Assembly (NCBI GenBank): GCA_016081115.2
Contig: CM071928.1
Location: 82,160,477 to 82,224,476, forward strand
DNA from: Rehmannia glutinosa
Lineage: Eukaryota; Streptophyta; Magnoliopsida; Lamiales; Orobanchaceae
DNA: 64,000 nucleotides
Reading direction: 5' to 3'
Under the pieces are notes generated by a model. The model was not told where the DNA came from. It did not search any database and saw nothing but the letters and a program-made list of their open reading frames with translations. Shown here one piece after another: positions 20,449 to 32,176 of this stretch. Numbering within the stretch: position 1 is the first letter of the stretch; each line of letters starts with the position of its first letter. Both the position numbers and the translations under genes were made by a program.

Positions 20449-20960
20449 TTCGTGACGCTTTGTAATAAGTGTCGTCATTTTAATGACACAAACAATAAAA
20501 ATGTTAGTAAATTTTAAATATCTGGCAACAAATTTAAAAAACGTAAGTAAAGTAGAAAGTGCCATAAATTTTATGACGCTTTTTAATAAGTGTCGTCATT
20601 TTCATGACACAAAACAATAAAAGTGTAAGTAAATTATAAAAATTTGGTCATAAATAAAAAAATACATAAGTAAAATAGAAAGTGTCATCATTTTTATGAT
20701 GTTTTTTACTAGGCGGCGTCATTTTAAGGACACAAATAAAAGAGCGTAAATAAATTCTACAATTATGGTGACACTTATAAAAACAATATAGGTAATTTTA
20801 TTCACATAATCACACTTCAATTAAAGTGTCATTAAATTGACTAAAATGCTAACATTTTCTAGTAAATGTCACTAATTTGGATAATATTCAATGCTTTTTA
20901 AAAAACATCATTAAATATTTATTTATAATGACGCTTTTTGGTAGCGTCATTAAATTAAAG
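20449..20960. repeat. CACTA subterminal tandem repeats
   Basis: A unit of about 125 bases holding gacgctttttaataagtgtc, gtcattttNatgacac, aacaataaaaNtgttagtaa and aaagtagaaagtg occurs at about 20449, 20575 and 20696. It then breaks up into shorter gtgtcattaaatt and gacgctttttggtagcg words. Inverted gtcat/atgac pairs occur within each unit. Confidence 0.7.
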
Positions 20961-21339
20961 TGTCATTAAATTTGTGTTGAGATAGATCATTTTTTCTTGT
21001 AGTGACTAAATTAGAAATTTTAGTTGTAGGGTAAGATTGAATTTTTTGTTAGAAGGAAATATCAAGATAATATATCCATCCACCTAAAAAAAATTGTTAT
21101 TTTCATGGGCATGTATAAATCTTAAAATTGTAATATAGGATACCTAAAATCTTCATTTATATTATTGATTACGATTTACGAGTAGCAGTTGAAAAAAAAA
21201 CAAGAAAAAAGGGGGAAAAACATATATAAGAATAATAATTGGAACCTGGGGGCTAGTGTGACCTAAACATATTTGTACTATTATATTGTGCAAAGGGACA
21301 TATATAGGTAAAGATAAATAAATAAAACAAAAGGCAAAA

Positions 21340-21680
21340 ACATGCGTAAGATGGTCTCGTGAGACGGAGCCCTTACACAAAGTTTTAAATATTTTTTTTT
21401 TATATTTTATTTTTCTTAGGGTTTATATTTATTTTTTTAGGATTTATTTTATTTCTTGGGTTTATTTTTAATTGATTTGGGTTCCTAGGATTTTTAGTTA
21501 TTTTTTGGGTTTATTTTTGTTTTTCGAGTTTATTTTTCATGGTTCATGTTTTTAGGGTTTATTTTTGTTTTTTCATGGTTCATTATTATTTTTAAATTTA
21601 TTTTCATTGGTTCATGCTCTCAAGATTTTGTTTTTAATAAGTCCATCTCACGAATTTTAGTTTCGTAAGAGCGTCTCACA
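21340..21680. repeat. T-rich element with gtctc/gagac ends
   Basis: It starts with aagatggtctcgtgagacg and ends with cgtaagagcgtctcac. The interior is a degenerate tandem of gggtttattttt-type words (21410-21605). The ends suggest an inverted-repeat element. The telomere-like look of the interior is superficial. Confidence 0.4.
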
Positions 21681-21876
21681 ATAGATTTGCTCAAAACATA
21701 AATGTAGGTCACTGCATATTCAACGGTAAACAGTAAAAGTTCACTGACCAGAACTGATGTTATTGTGTGTGTGAGAGTCATAATACCAAAGTACCTACTG
21801 TTTGTGATAAAACCAAGAGTTTTTTTGGCAGAACTACCCACGTGCGCAGTGCATGCATTATACACAAAGAGATCTC

Positions 21877-21877
<1 letters not shown>

Positions 21878-21911
<34 letters not shown>
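21878..21911. repeat. (GA)n microsatellite
   Basis: A run of about 30 bases of GA, starting after gatctctgt. Confidence 0.85.
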
Positions 21912-21913
<2 letters not shown>

Positions 21914-22430
21914 TATGTGAGACAAGAATGACATGTATGGCTGGAAGATAACCCCTGGGGTGGGCAATATAGCTGGCGGCGAAGAAAAAGAATAATGAGT
22001 GGTGAAAAAGAACAGTGAAGTTGTATGTGCAGAGAAAATGTAATGATTGTATAATTTGTATTGATTATGTGATGGAAAATTTGTTGTAGAAATAATAGCG
22101 TAAATTATAATATAAGAAAACTGAATAAAACAAATTGAACCCAAAATAGGTGATATATAAACCTTATTTTATATTTTTTGTTATCATGGTTAAAAAAAAT
22201 TAATACAAATAGTTATAAATTAAAGAAATTATACGAATTCTATTTATGGCTAGTGGAAGAGAGAAATAAATAGTATGATTAGGTATTGAGAAGTGTGAGA
22301 GATAAAGAGAAAAGTGAATTAATTTTGGAGAGAATTGAGATTTTTTTTTTTTTTGAAAAAATTTCAATTTCCCACAAACAAATAATCACATAGCCTACAA
22401 TTTTTTCATTCCGAAATAAAAATTTGGGAA
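21912..22430. other. Intergenic DNA without a recognised gene
   Basis: A chance minus-strand ORF spans part of this stretch, but it is built on the GA repeat and resembles no family. No other feature is seen. Confidence 0.5.
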
Positions 22431-22480
22431 AAATATTCACAACCAATCAAAACCTTTGGGGATTTAGATTTCGATGTAGA

Positions 22481-22894
22481 TGTACCTTTGAATTTTTATC
22501 CAATAACCTTTAAATATTCAGGCATTTAGTCTGATTTTGACTAAAATTATGTATATTTACCGTATTTGCTAGCTAGGGCTAGTGGGCTGTTGATACGCCT
22601 AAGAATTTTAGGAATTTTTGTGATGTGCAAAAATTGGTAGAATTACCCAATTTTTTTACAATGTCATGTCTTACTTGCAGGTCGTCATGTACCTTTGAAT
22701 TTTTATCCAATAACTTTTAAATATTCAAGTATTTAGTCTGATTTTGACTAAAATTATGTATATTCACCGTATTTGCTAGCTAGAGCTAGTGGGCTGTTGA
22801 TACGCCTAAGAATTTTAGGAATTTTTGTGATGTGCAAAAATTGGTAGAATTACCCAAAATTTTTACAATGTCATGTCTTACTTGCCGGTCGTCA
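22481..22894. repeat. 207-bp tandem duplication within a dispersed repeat
   Basis: The unit starting tgtacctttgaatttttatc occurs at 22481-22687 and again at 22688-22894 with only a few differences. Its content (tagtctgattttgactaaaa, gctgttgatacgcctaagaa) is related to the dispersed TIR repeats at 7343 and 8705; the wider element covers about 22430-23035. The duplication is recent compared with the element. Confidence 0.8.
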
Positions 22895-23035
22895 TAGCAA
22901 TATTTTTGAGATAAAATTACACAATTTCGGTGAAAATAGAACAAATGTCTATATTTAAATTATTGGACAAAAACTAAAAGGTGACTAATTGGATATTTAA
23001 ATCTCCAAATTGCAGAATAAGATAAATTGTTTTGC

Positions 23036-24050
23036 CAAATAAAAAGGACTCAAAGTGCTAAATTTGGTTGTTAGTGGATATGACATTAGTTTGACTCTAC
23101 ATAGTTCTGTAAGGGGTGATTAATATTTGAATGTTAACAAAAGTAGCCTGAAAAAAAAATTAAAAAAAATAAATTTTGAAAGTTTGATTGAATATATGAT
23201 AGAAATTAAATAAATAATTTATAATTACAGTGATTTGATAAAATTCTTCAGCAAAATGATGATTGAAAAATAGTATATTTGTGATTTAAAAGTGTACTTA
23301 TGTTAATTGGTGTAATATTTTGTTCAACAAAATTATGATGTAATGTGATTGATGAGAATTTACTTGGTAAATTCAACTTGTTGGACAATATCACAATATA
23401 TACTATGATTGAATTTCTAGTATCTTGTTTACATTGAAACTACAAATGAAATAAAAATCATACACAATCAATTAATTTGTTAGGCAATAAATGTCAAATA
23501 TATTCTTGGAGAACGGTTAGTTAATATAGTTAGTCACAAATCAGCTGCCACCTCAGCCAAGTTAGTTACAGTTAGTTTGTATTTAGTTGAGGAAACACAC
23601 TTTGTGTATACATACTGACATACACCATCTGTATGTTGGAAAATATTGAAGAAACAATACTCATTTGACTCTGGTAATAGTAAAAGTCAAATTTTATTTG
23701 GTTTTTGTCATTTTCAAATAGTAAATGATAAATATTATTTTGTGATTAAATGTCATATTTATGAATATAAAAAAACACAAAACACACACAAATTTCCAAA
23801 AAACTCTTAACAATTTTGAATTTTGGGTGATAACTTCCAGACATATTTTTCAGTTCGCCGAAAAATATGTAATCCGATTTTTTCATCTTATCATCGGAAG
23901 CAGACGTCCAGAATAGAAGACTAATTCATTTTAGGAATAGTATATTTAACACACGATTCAGGTTTTTTTATTCATATAAATTGTACTACTAGATACACGA
24001 CCAATTTCTTTTTCAGTTCTTACACTGTAACTATAATCACTGTTAATGAA
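23036..24050. other. Repeat-derived intergenic DNA, possible Copia LTR fragment
   Basis: 23505-23640 has gttagttaatatagttagtc, agttagttacagttagtttg and tttgtgtatacatac, a style common in short Copia LTRs. No partner LTR, primer site or target duplication was found. The rest is AT-rich with no gene. Confidence 0.3.
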
Positions 24051-24059
24051 AAGTAGTGT

Positions 24060-26790
24060 TTTACCGGTGCGATGCACAAATGTATATTTGTAAGGCCTCC
24101 ATTTTGTACTATGACGTGTTGTTAAGTTGGTTTTATACTAATGATTCGAGTATTCTAAACTAGGATTTTGTGTTATTTTTTGGTGTTTTAGAGTCGTTTG
24201 AATCTTTTTTATTTTATTAGGTGTCGTTAAGGAGCCAATACGGGTTATGGTAGCCGAAGGATGAAAAATGATGCAAAACGTATTTGGGAGGAATAAGTCA
24301 CATTTAAGGAAGAGAAAACACAATAAATTAATGCTGAAAGTGCATGAGGGATGCATCGCTCCAAATAGAGCTATGCAGCGCGTCCCTTCAAATTTGGGCA
24401 GTGAGCACAGTTTTGTGCGTTGTAGCGCCCGTTTACAGGCCAGACTTGGAAACTTGTTATTTTTAAGGTTTTGGACGGATTCTCGGGTATAAATACACCA
24501 AGGGCACGTACGAAAAATGGGTCGGACATTATTTTGAGCACAACGCAAGGAAAGAAACACGGAGCTAGGGTTCACGATGACAATTGAAGGCACCTCTCAT
24601 CTAGACACTGAGAGAATTCCTTCTCTTCTCTTTTCAATTCCTTTTTTATTTTCTTTGTCGATTTTTTAGATGTATAATTACTTCTTCATGGGTTTTTGTA
24701 CATCCACTATGAGTTAAACCTATTTTTCTAGGGGATTGATGTAACTTACATCTGAACCTATGTTTGGATTTTCAGTTTATTAGATTCGCATGTTATTTAA
24801 TCTATTCGTGCTATTTGAATTAAATGCATCTGGATTATCTGATCAATAATTTAGATTATTTGAAGTGTTTGATTAGACACTCAAGAGAGGTAATTGAATG
24901 TTTGGCCATAGAATAACATAACCTAGGGTTTCATAGAACTGTGGAGTTTATAAATCTTTTGAAGCATGTGATAGATTAATATTCATTGAGTGCATTAGGG
25001 TTAAATTTATGATTTTTATAGAGATATCTAAATTATGATTGAAACCTAAAATCATTTGGCACTCAAGAGGGAAAGTGATAAATGTTAGTCCAAGTGGCTA
25101 CGATAATCTAGAGGGGTGAATAGATTATTCCGATTTTTCGAATATTGCCCTCTTTTTCAAATGTAAGTGAGATGATAAGAAATGTAAGTGCGAGATTATA
25201 AACAACACACGTTAATTTAAAGAGTTTCACCCCACCTAGAATTATGTGCCCTACCACTTCGAAAAAGAAAAAGAATTTTATTAATAGTTATCAAATCTAT
25301 TACAACTTCACCTTGAAGAGTACCACGCTCTTCTTATAAAACTTCTTTGAAGATTACCACAATCTTCTTACACCGGTACCTTGTGAAGATTACTATAATT
25401 TTTCAACCCAATGAGCACCAAACTCTTCTTCACCTCGAAGAGCACCAAACTCTTCAACACGAAAAGCACCATGCTTTTCAACCAAATCAACCAGATGCGA
25501 TCTTCCCAAAAGAACACTCACAAGGATTTATTGTTTTGGATAATGTCACAATTACAATCACGATCACACTTTGAATGAAATAATACAACTCAAAAGTGCA
25601 AGTGTAATCAAAAAATAAAAGCCTAATAAACGAGATGTGAAAGTGATAAGCTTAGGTTATTTCGACAAGAATGTTGAAATTGAAGAACAAAATATTTGCT
25701 TGTAATATATCTTGTTGTATTGTAGTGTATTGTCTTGTAAATAACCCTTCAAATTCCTCTATTTCTGAGAAAGCCTTTAAATTTGAATTCCAACGTAGGC
25801 TCCTCTATCTTCACTCTTTGTCTGCAAAAGAAGGATTACAAGAGACACAAATAGTGTATAAAAATGATAAAGTAATTAAAGTAAATATTGTTGTCTCCTA
25901 TTAGCTCAAAATCATCTGATTTTGAGTGGAGATCGACAAGTCGACTAGTAGAATAGATTTGAAATAAAAACCGTTAAGTTTGAACACACACGGGTTGACC
26001 AGGGGGTCGATTGTCCCCGAGCAAAATACAAAGAGAACAATTTTGGGACATAGTACTGTTTACAAGTTGATGGGTGGATCGACCAGTCGACCTTATGGTC
26101 AACCTATGCCTGGAATATTTTTGTTTACGAGAATGAAATCTTAAAGCTTCAGACACCAATCGACCTCCTTGGTTGACCGGTCGACCTATTCCAGGAGTGT
26201 TCCTATCCGTGAAAAAAATTTGACTTCATCTTTCGGGCTCCATTTTACCTTGATGGTATTCGGTAATTGTTAAGAATACTTTAAAACATAAAACTCACTT
26301 TTATATCGCCCGAAATGAATTGTTTTGCATAATCGAAATAAACTTCAAGAAATACTCCGAAAAATAATTTAAAACAATTAGCAGTATTTGAACAACAATT
26401 GGAGACATTGTGTTTGGCGTAAAAATACAATTAAACAAAATCATAAAAATCATGATCAAAACATTTATCTAACAATAAACGGTAGGAATATTAGGCTTAT
26501 AGATTAATACATATGATTAATAAACTGGATTGAGAACATACAGGATATCTAGGTGAATCAACCCTCTAGAAATTCATTTATTAAGTGTTTGATAATTTGT
26601 CCAAACGAACTGTTCATTTAATATTAATTTTATTTTTAGTTTAATAAAAATTCATCTCTTTGTGATTATCTAGATAGAATTTTGCTATTACAATTACAGT
26701 ACTTAATAATATTATACTAAAACTTGACACCGTACACTTGCGGTAAGAAATTCTCGAACAAGTTATTTGTTCATTTTCCTAATAATTTGA
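24060..26790 (+). mobile_element. Probable old Gypsy (Tat/Athila-like) LTR, split by a solo LTR
   Basis: A TATA-like tataaatac (24489) is followed by a leader-like stretch. Downstream, past the nested solo LTR, aacttgacaccgtacacttg (26720-26739) resembles text that usually precedes the primer-binding region of plant Gypsy elements. No pol sequence remains. Boundaries are approximate, and the identification rests on general resemblance only. The 151-residue chance ORF at 24138-24593 on the minus strand falls inside and is not a gene. Confidence 0.35.
25083..26474 (-). mobile_element. Copia solo LTR with 5-bp target duplication
   Basis: A 1,392-bp LTR in minus orientation, starting TGTTAG and ending CTAACA on either strand, flanked by exact ataaa duplications at 25078-25082 and 26475-26479. 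It is the same family as the LTR at 60604-61844: shared ends (ttagataaatg; gtagccacttggactaaca), shared aagattaccacaatctt-type repeats, and shared gaccggtcgacc words. No internal sequence remains, so it arose by LTR-LTR recombination. Confidence 0.88.
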
Positions 26791-26799
26791 GGAATTATA

Positions 26800-29450
26800 T
26801 CTCCTGCATTATAATAACTTTGATATATCATAAAACAATAACACATGAAATATTATTTAATATATTTTTATTGTTGAAGTCAAAAAAGAAAAAAAATATC
26901 ATACTTTATAATATAAATATTATATTCAAAGTTGTGTACTTGTGTTTCATCTTCGAAAAGTGATTCTTCATAAAAGCGCACATGACTACCTACATTGCCT
27001 ATTTCGTTTTAGTCATGTCTAGATTTTTAATAAGTGTAAAAATTGACGTCACACTTTTTTTCAAGGTCGTAGTAGTAAATTTGGATGAAAATTTATTTCC
27101 AAAGTTGTTTGTATGTGTAAATTAGTGGCAAAGTTTTTTACAAAAGCTCATTATAAAATAAATGAAAATTAACACGTGTATACAAGATAATAGGATAACT
27201 ACGTACAATAATTAATGGAATTATAATCAACAAAACATAGTTTTGATAATATTATTTTTTTATTAGATATAATTTTTTGGAGATATTTTTCATTTTTACC
27301 GTTTTAATATGTTTTTTATTTATTCATGTTATTAAGTCAACTTTATTTTTTTGAAATTTAGTTGTGGGGATTTTTTTTGTACTATTTGAATTTTTATTTA
27401 TTATGTGCTATTCGAGTTCTCATACTTGGTATTTTTCCGGATAGGCGATGTGTAATTTTATTTGTACAAAACTAATTTTTAGTGATTCCAAATTTTTCAT
27501 AATTTTAATAAACAATTAAAATAGAAATTTAATTAATTTGATTATAAGTCATACATTTAAATAATATAAAAATAAATTATATCAAAAACCCTTTTCAAGG
27601 ATAATAAATTTGGTTGATAATAAATTTTATGATAATAAATTTTGTAAATGTGAATTGTATCTATTTATTAAACATGTTTATCTATAAAAAAGTAACAACT
27701 TGAAAAACAAATTACAATTTCCCAATTTCTAAATGTTAATGTACTATATTTTCAATACAATCAACAAATAAAGTCATTTCAATTACAACATTTTTTAGGG
27801 TTTAAAAAGTTAATCAATTATTAGAATTATTAAAAGAATTAAAAAAATCTTGTTTCATATTTAGTACCATAATTTTAGGTAAAAATAAAATATTTCAAAA
27901 AATAAAAACTATTCTATTTTTATAGATGCACATATATATAAAAAAAAACCATACAAACAACTTCATATCTAATAGTCAAAATATACAACTTTAAAAGTTG
28001 AATATCAAAATACAGTGATAAATATTAAAAAATCTATTAACATGAAATTATGTTAATAAATATAAGAAGTAATTTTTTATACACATTTTATGAATGTAAT
28101 TTCAGATTATATAAATTTTTTGTTTCTTCTTACATGAATATATAAAATTATAATGTTATTTATGAATACATATAATATAAAAATAATTTTGGGATACATA
28201 TTTTGAGATATTTTCTTCAATTAAAATAAATATTTTTTGATTGAAATTAATCAACTTAAACATAATTCTATATATTTATGAAGAAATGAGATAAGCTCAA
28301 ATATGAACTATACATGTATTTAAATAGTCAAATATACATTAATATACAAATTGATATCCAGCAGCTCAAATGCATAATTTTTAAAGCTCATTATAAAACA
28401 ATAAGTAAATGTATCATATATTTTATTTTATCTATTATGTTTATTTTTTATTTTATATATGTAATATAGGTGTCAAACTAAAACATGTAAAATGATGATT
28501 AATTGAATATATTATACGTCAAAAACGGATAAAAATGAAATTATTAAAGTTTAAAATAAAAAGAGAGAAATATAACAATTAATGCAGTACACAAATATAT
28601 TTGAAAAGCTTATATAACTCTATATTTTATATAATTTTAAAATAATTTTCTTAAAGAAAGTTGACCACTAAATATAATAAAATATTATTATATTAGTTAA
28701 ATCTGAAAAGCAAACTAAAATTACTGTTTTTAGAAACTGAAAAATGAGTGGGAAAAGTAAAATTTATTATTCTACAATAGTCTATTATTGTATATAGAGA
28801 TATAGATATTCATCATTCTATCATTTTCTCCATATCTAATATATAAATAAGGCAAAGAGAGTGAGTTTTAAATGGATACTTTAGGCGACTGATTAAGATG
28901 TTAATATATATAATCAAGAAAAAAAAGGACGGTAAAATCAAATGAAGACTTTTTTATTTGATTAATTAATCTCAATCCTCCGCACGTATTGGAATAAAAG
29001 ATATTTTAATTCAATCTTTCCACCACAATTGGAAATAAAATAATTGAAGTGTATAAGTTTTATAATAAAATACAACGATATTCTCTCACACTTTACGGAC
29101 AATCTCGTCAATTTTATTTTAAATATAAAAAACAATAATAAATTCACTATATAATATCACATACAGATTTATTAAATTAATAAAAGAATATTCCTTTTAT
29201 AAATGTTCATATCTTTGTACTTCATTTTGAAATTCTACAAAAGTTTGATGCTTTCCAGATAAGGTATTGTTACTTCTCCAAGATATACTAATAAATGGAG
29301 TATATTAATTAATTGCCAAGAATTATAATAATATTACTTTGTAAAAAAGTACGAGGACAAAAGATTTATGCCTTTTGATATCTATATTTTTTGAAATCTA
29401 TTAGAATATGAATGTCAATATAGAGTGACTGATTCGATTCTTATACTAAA
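26800..29450. other. Very AT-rich intergenic DNA
   Basis: 2.6 kb without a supported gene, RNA or bounded mobile element. Long A and T runs; ORFs are short and low in complexity. Confidence 0.6.
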
Positions 29451-29535
29451 TGACATATAAAGTAATTTTAGGTTAGAAATAATTAATTGAGTAGGTCTCT
29501 TGTACGATCGTTTTATGAGATTACTGCTTTAACAC

Positions 29536-29612
29536 TCCATTGGAATCGGACCCGTGTCTACATAGATGCAAGGTGGTATTCTACCACTACATCACTAATG
29601 CTTGTGTGTAAT
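29536..29612 (-). mobile_element. tRNA-Gly-like SINE head
   Basis: On the minus strand: agtgatgtagtggtagaata, then ccttgcatctatg, then acacgggtccgattcc. This follows the plan of plant tRNA-Gly (box A tagtggtagaat, box B gggtccgattcc), but no cloverleaf closes, since the 5' and 3' ends do not pair. It is therefore a tRNA-derived repeat and not a working tRNA gene. Confidence 0.6.
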
Positions 29613-29714
29613 TTTATTTTTAGTATAATCATGTATGTAAATTCATTCATAAATACGCCTGATAAATTAATAAAAAAGGCCTCTAAATGCAAAGAGACTA
29701 GAAATCGAACTCAA

Positions 29715-30375
29715 TTTTTGAATGTATTAAAAAAACATGATACTTGATACTTATAAAATCTGTTACTTTAACTACATGATATTTATTTTTTTATTATTTC
29801 CTCTCTTTTTTTGTTCCTAGTTTGTAATTGTATTAAGAAATCTGATATTTTATCTCAATAAATGGATATTTTTACTTATAAAAGTGTTACTTTAACTATA
29901 TCATATTTATTTTTTCTTTTTTCCTTAATTCCTAATTTGTTACTATATTAAAAAACATGATACTTTATCTCAGAAAATATATACTTTAACATATAAAAGT
30001 GTTATTTTAACTGTTATATATATATATTGTAATATATATATATATATATTGTCATATATTCATAATTTGTAACTATATTAAAAAATATGTTACTTTATCT
30101 CAAAAAATAAATACTTTTACTTATAAAAGTATTACTTTAACTCTACTATATTTGTTATTCATCTTTCTTTGAATTGAATTCATAAATATGTCACTATATC
30201 AAAAAATATAATATTTTATTTCAAAAATAGATATTTTTTACTCTTAAAATATGATATTTTGTCTCAAAAAATATATACTTTTATTCGTAAAAGTGTTACT
30301 TTAATATGTGGCTATATTAAAAATATGATACTTTATCTAAAATAATCGATGTTTTTCTCATAAAACTGTTACTTT
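29715..30375. repeat. Degenerate tandem repeat of about 120-bp units
   Basis: The phrase ataaaagtgttactttaact recurs at about 29753, 29878, 29994, 30124, 30285 and 30360, with aaaaaacatgatactttatc and tctcaaaaaataaatac in between. Spacings are about 125, 116, 130, 161 and 75 bases. There is no coding content. It resembles a small, old satellite-like array. Confidence 0.7.
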
Positions 30376-31200
30376 AACTGAGAACACATAAAAAAAAAAA
30401 AAACAGCAGGTGATTTTGACCGATGGACCTATTCAACAGAATCCGCAGATCAATAAGATCCAACTTACAAACTGAGACCCGTAAAATAATCCTAGATGAT
30501 TTTTTGCGTAATTAATTAACCAATTTTGTGTTTTAAATTAAAGCACGAGTTAGACACAAACGTCTTGGGACAAGTGTGCATTGTCCAGGAATTTAAATTA
30601 AGAGATCTTCTATTTAATTTTCTTTTTTGTTTTATTTGAGAGCATACATTTTTTGTATAAAACAGTTCATTATATTTTTTTAAAAAAAAGTATCTATAAT
30701 TGATCGTTTAAAATAATATCCTTTTTTAAACTCAAAATCAATCAGATTTTGGTATTGACGAACCTCCCAGGCTCCAATAACCTATTTCTTAATGACAAAA
30801 ACTCATGTTAGATGATCTAACAGGCTAAAATTTGGTAGATGGATCCCAAAAATTCGACCAGGTGGCAATTTTGTAATATTAGTAATGATATTTTTGTAAT
30901 ATCCATTAACTAGTATTAGCAATCCATCTAGAAAATATTAGTATATAGTTCAGTTGGAAATATTAATTTTGTAATATTGGATAGTGATATAGTATCACAA
31001 AAATATTGAAAAGTATTTGATTTTCATTTAAAAAATATTATATTAATAATTTGTCTGAAAAGTAATAATTCATAGTTCACTTAAAAATAGTTAACAATCC
31101 CCCAAAAATATTAATTTTTTTTCGTGGAAAGTTTTAATTATTCTTGTGAAACATATTAGTGGTTCTCCTAAAAAGTTTTCCAAATCATATATATTTTCAG
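30376..31200. other. AT-rich intergenic DNA
   Basis: No gene seen. 30880-31160 has loose repetition of aatattagtaatgatattt-style words, related in look to 5700-5990. Confidence 0.4.
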
Positions 31201-31222
31201 GAGGGAGAGAATAGTAATAACG

Positions 31223-31242
31223 TTTCCTCAAAAAAAAAAAAA
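31223..31242 (+). mobile_element. 20-bp poly(A) micro-insertion
   Basis: The duplication agaatagtaataacg at 31208-31222 and 31243-31257 encloses tttcctc followed by a run of A. It is the shape of a target-primed insertion reduced to its tail. Confidence 0.6.
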
Positions 31243-31262
31243 AGAATAGTAATAACGCAAGT

Positions 31263-31680
31263 GTGCGAGAGAATCTGTTAATGACTGATGTGAGAGAGAC
31301 TGTAGTTGTGGGTCAGGTTGGTGGAGTGAATAGGGGCCCACTGGGCTTAATACGCCCGGAAGTTACGCGCTACAAAGGGGTGGGGTTTGGGCCCATTATA
31401 AAAGCAAGACAGAAGCCTGGAGGTGACATTGGCTATCAGTTCAATACCCTTTTTCTGCTCTTTCATCTGTTTTTTACTGCCACACAGATTGGACCTTTCC
31501 AACACACACACACACACACATACACAAAACTTATTGCATACTTTGAATTTTGATCAGACCCTCTTCACCTGCCCCCCATCTTCAATTGTCATCTCTCTAT
31601 ATATATCTGCCTATAATTCTTCTTATATTTCCCATGCATTCTCTGCTCATCTAATTTAGTCAAGCATACAAACAACAATT
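31263..31680 (+). promoter_or_regulatory. Orphan promoter-like stretch
   Basis: An unusually GC-rich island with ggggcccactgggctt, a TGGGC-type cluster and gggcccattataaaag, that is, site II-like boxes directly before a TATA box at 31397-31404. A pyrimidine-rich, leader-like stretch with an AC microsatellite (about 31502-31520) follows. This is how a plant gene promoter looks, yet no gene body follows: a MITE starts at 31717 and a 14-kb retrotransposon at 32260. It may be a gene remnant or a non-coding RNA promoter. Confidence 0.4.
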
Positions 31681-31716
31681 ACTAATAACTGCATTAACTT
31701 GCTCTAACCTTGAAAG

Positions 31717-32144
31717 TAGGATGACAACGGGCCGGGTACAGGTACTTGAAGACCCATGTCCGCTCCATTCATCCCACGAGACGAGACATAGTGTGGCAAG
31801 ACGGGTCTGACCCGTATAGATAAAAAAGTTTATTATTATATTTTAAAAACGTAATAATTCAAATAAAATAAAAATGAATATCAAGCAAGAAAAATAAATT
31901 ATTTTAAACTTGTAATATATTTATAAACCTATGTATACATTTCTTATCTTATATTTTTGATGTAATATCATAAAATATCACATTATTGCATATATTATAT
32001 ATGTAAAATGAATATTGAATATATTTAAAACATAAAAGTATTAGGTTGGGTGGATACAATCATGCTCCGCCCCGCCCCGTTGTTGGTCATGAGGCATCCA
32101 AACATGGTGAGTCAGAGTGTGTTGGGTCAAAATTGTCATACCTA
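31717..32144. mobile_element. hAT-like MITE
   Basis: The left end taggatgacaacgg and the right end ttgtcataccta are inverted relatives of the hAT-type terminus. The flanks cttgaaag (31709-31716) and cttaatag (32145-32152) agree at six of eight positions, as an aged 8-bp target duplication would. The interior contains gacgggtctgacccgt and ccccgccccgttg. 428 bp, non-coding. Confidence 0.6.
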
Positions 32145-32163
32145 CTTAATAGTTTCCAACATT

Positions 32164-32176
32164 TTTTTTATCGGTT
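32164..32176 (-). mobile_element. 13-bp poly(A) micro-insertion
   Basis: aatagtttccaacatt (32148-32163) and aataatttccaacatt (32177-32192) enclose 13 bases that read aaccgataaaaaa on the minus strand. The micro-insertion at 59025 has nearly the same head (accgat plus A), which suggests one source family. Confidence 0.5.

Larger units (their letters stand above)
18737..21004. mobile_element. CACTA-like DNA transposon, non-autonomous
   Basis: The right end reads tttttcttgtagtg (20991-21004), the reverse complement of the CACTACAAGAAAA terminus of plant CACTA (En/Spm) elements. The left end near 18737 reads ccctactagaaaac, one mismatch from CACTACTAG. The right subterminal region (20449-20960) is packed with repeats, as CACTA ends are. 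No transposase is visible; the 2.3-kb interior is AT-rich and non-coding. The 3-bp target duplication is not clean, so the left boundary may be a few bases off. Confidence 0.6.

Noticed and set aside
21410..21605. Interstitial telomere repeat (TTTAGGG)n
   Set aside because: Words like tagggttt occur, but the unit is gggtttattttt-like and irregular, not the plant telomere heptamer.
24138..24593. 151-residue minus-strand ORF
   Set aside because: No recognisable domain, no splice or promoter context, and it lies in LTR-like repeat sequence.
29536..29612. tRNA-Gly gene on the minus strand
   Set aside because: Promoter boxes are present but the acceptor stem cannot close; it reads as a tRNA-derived repeat.
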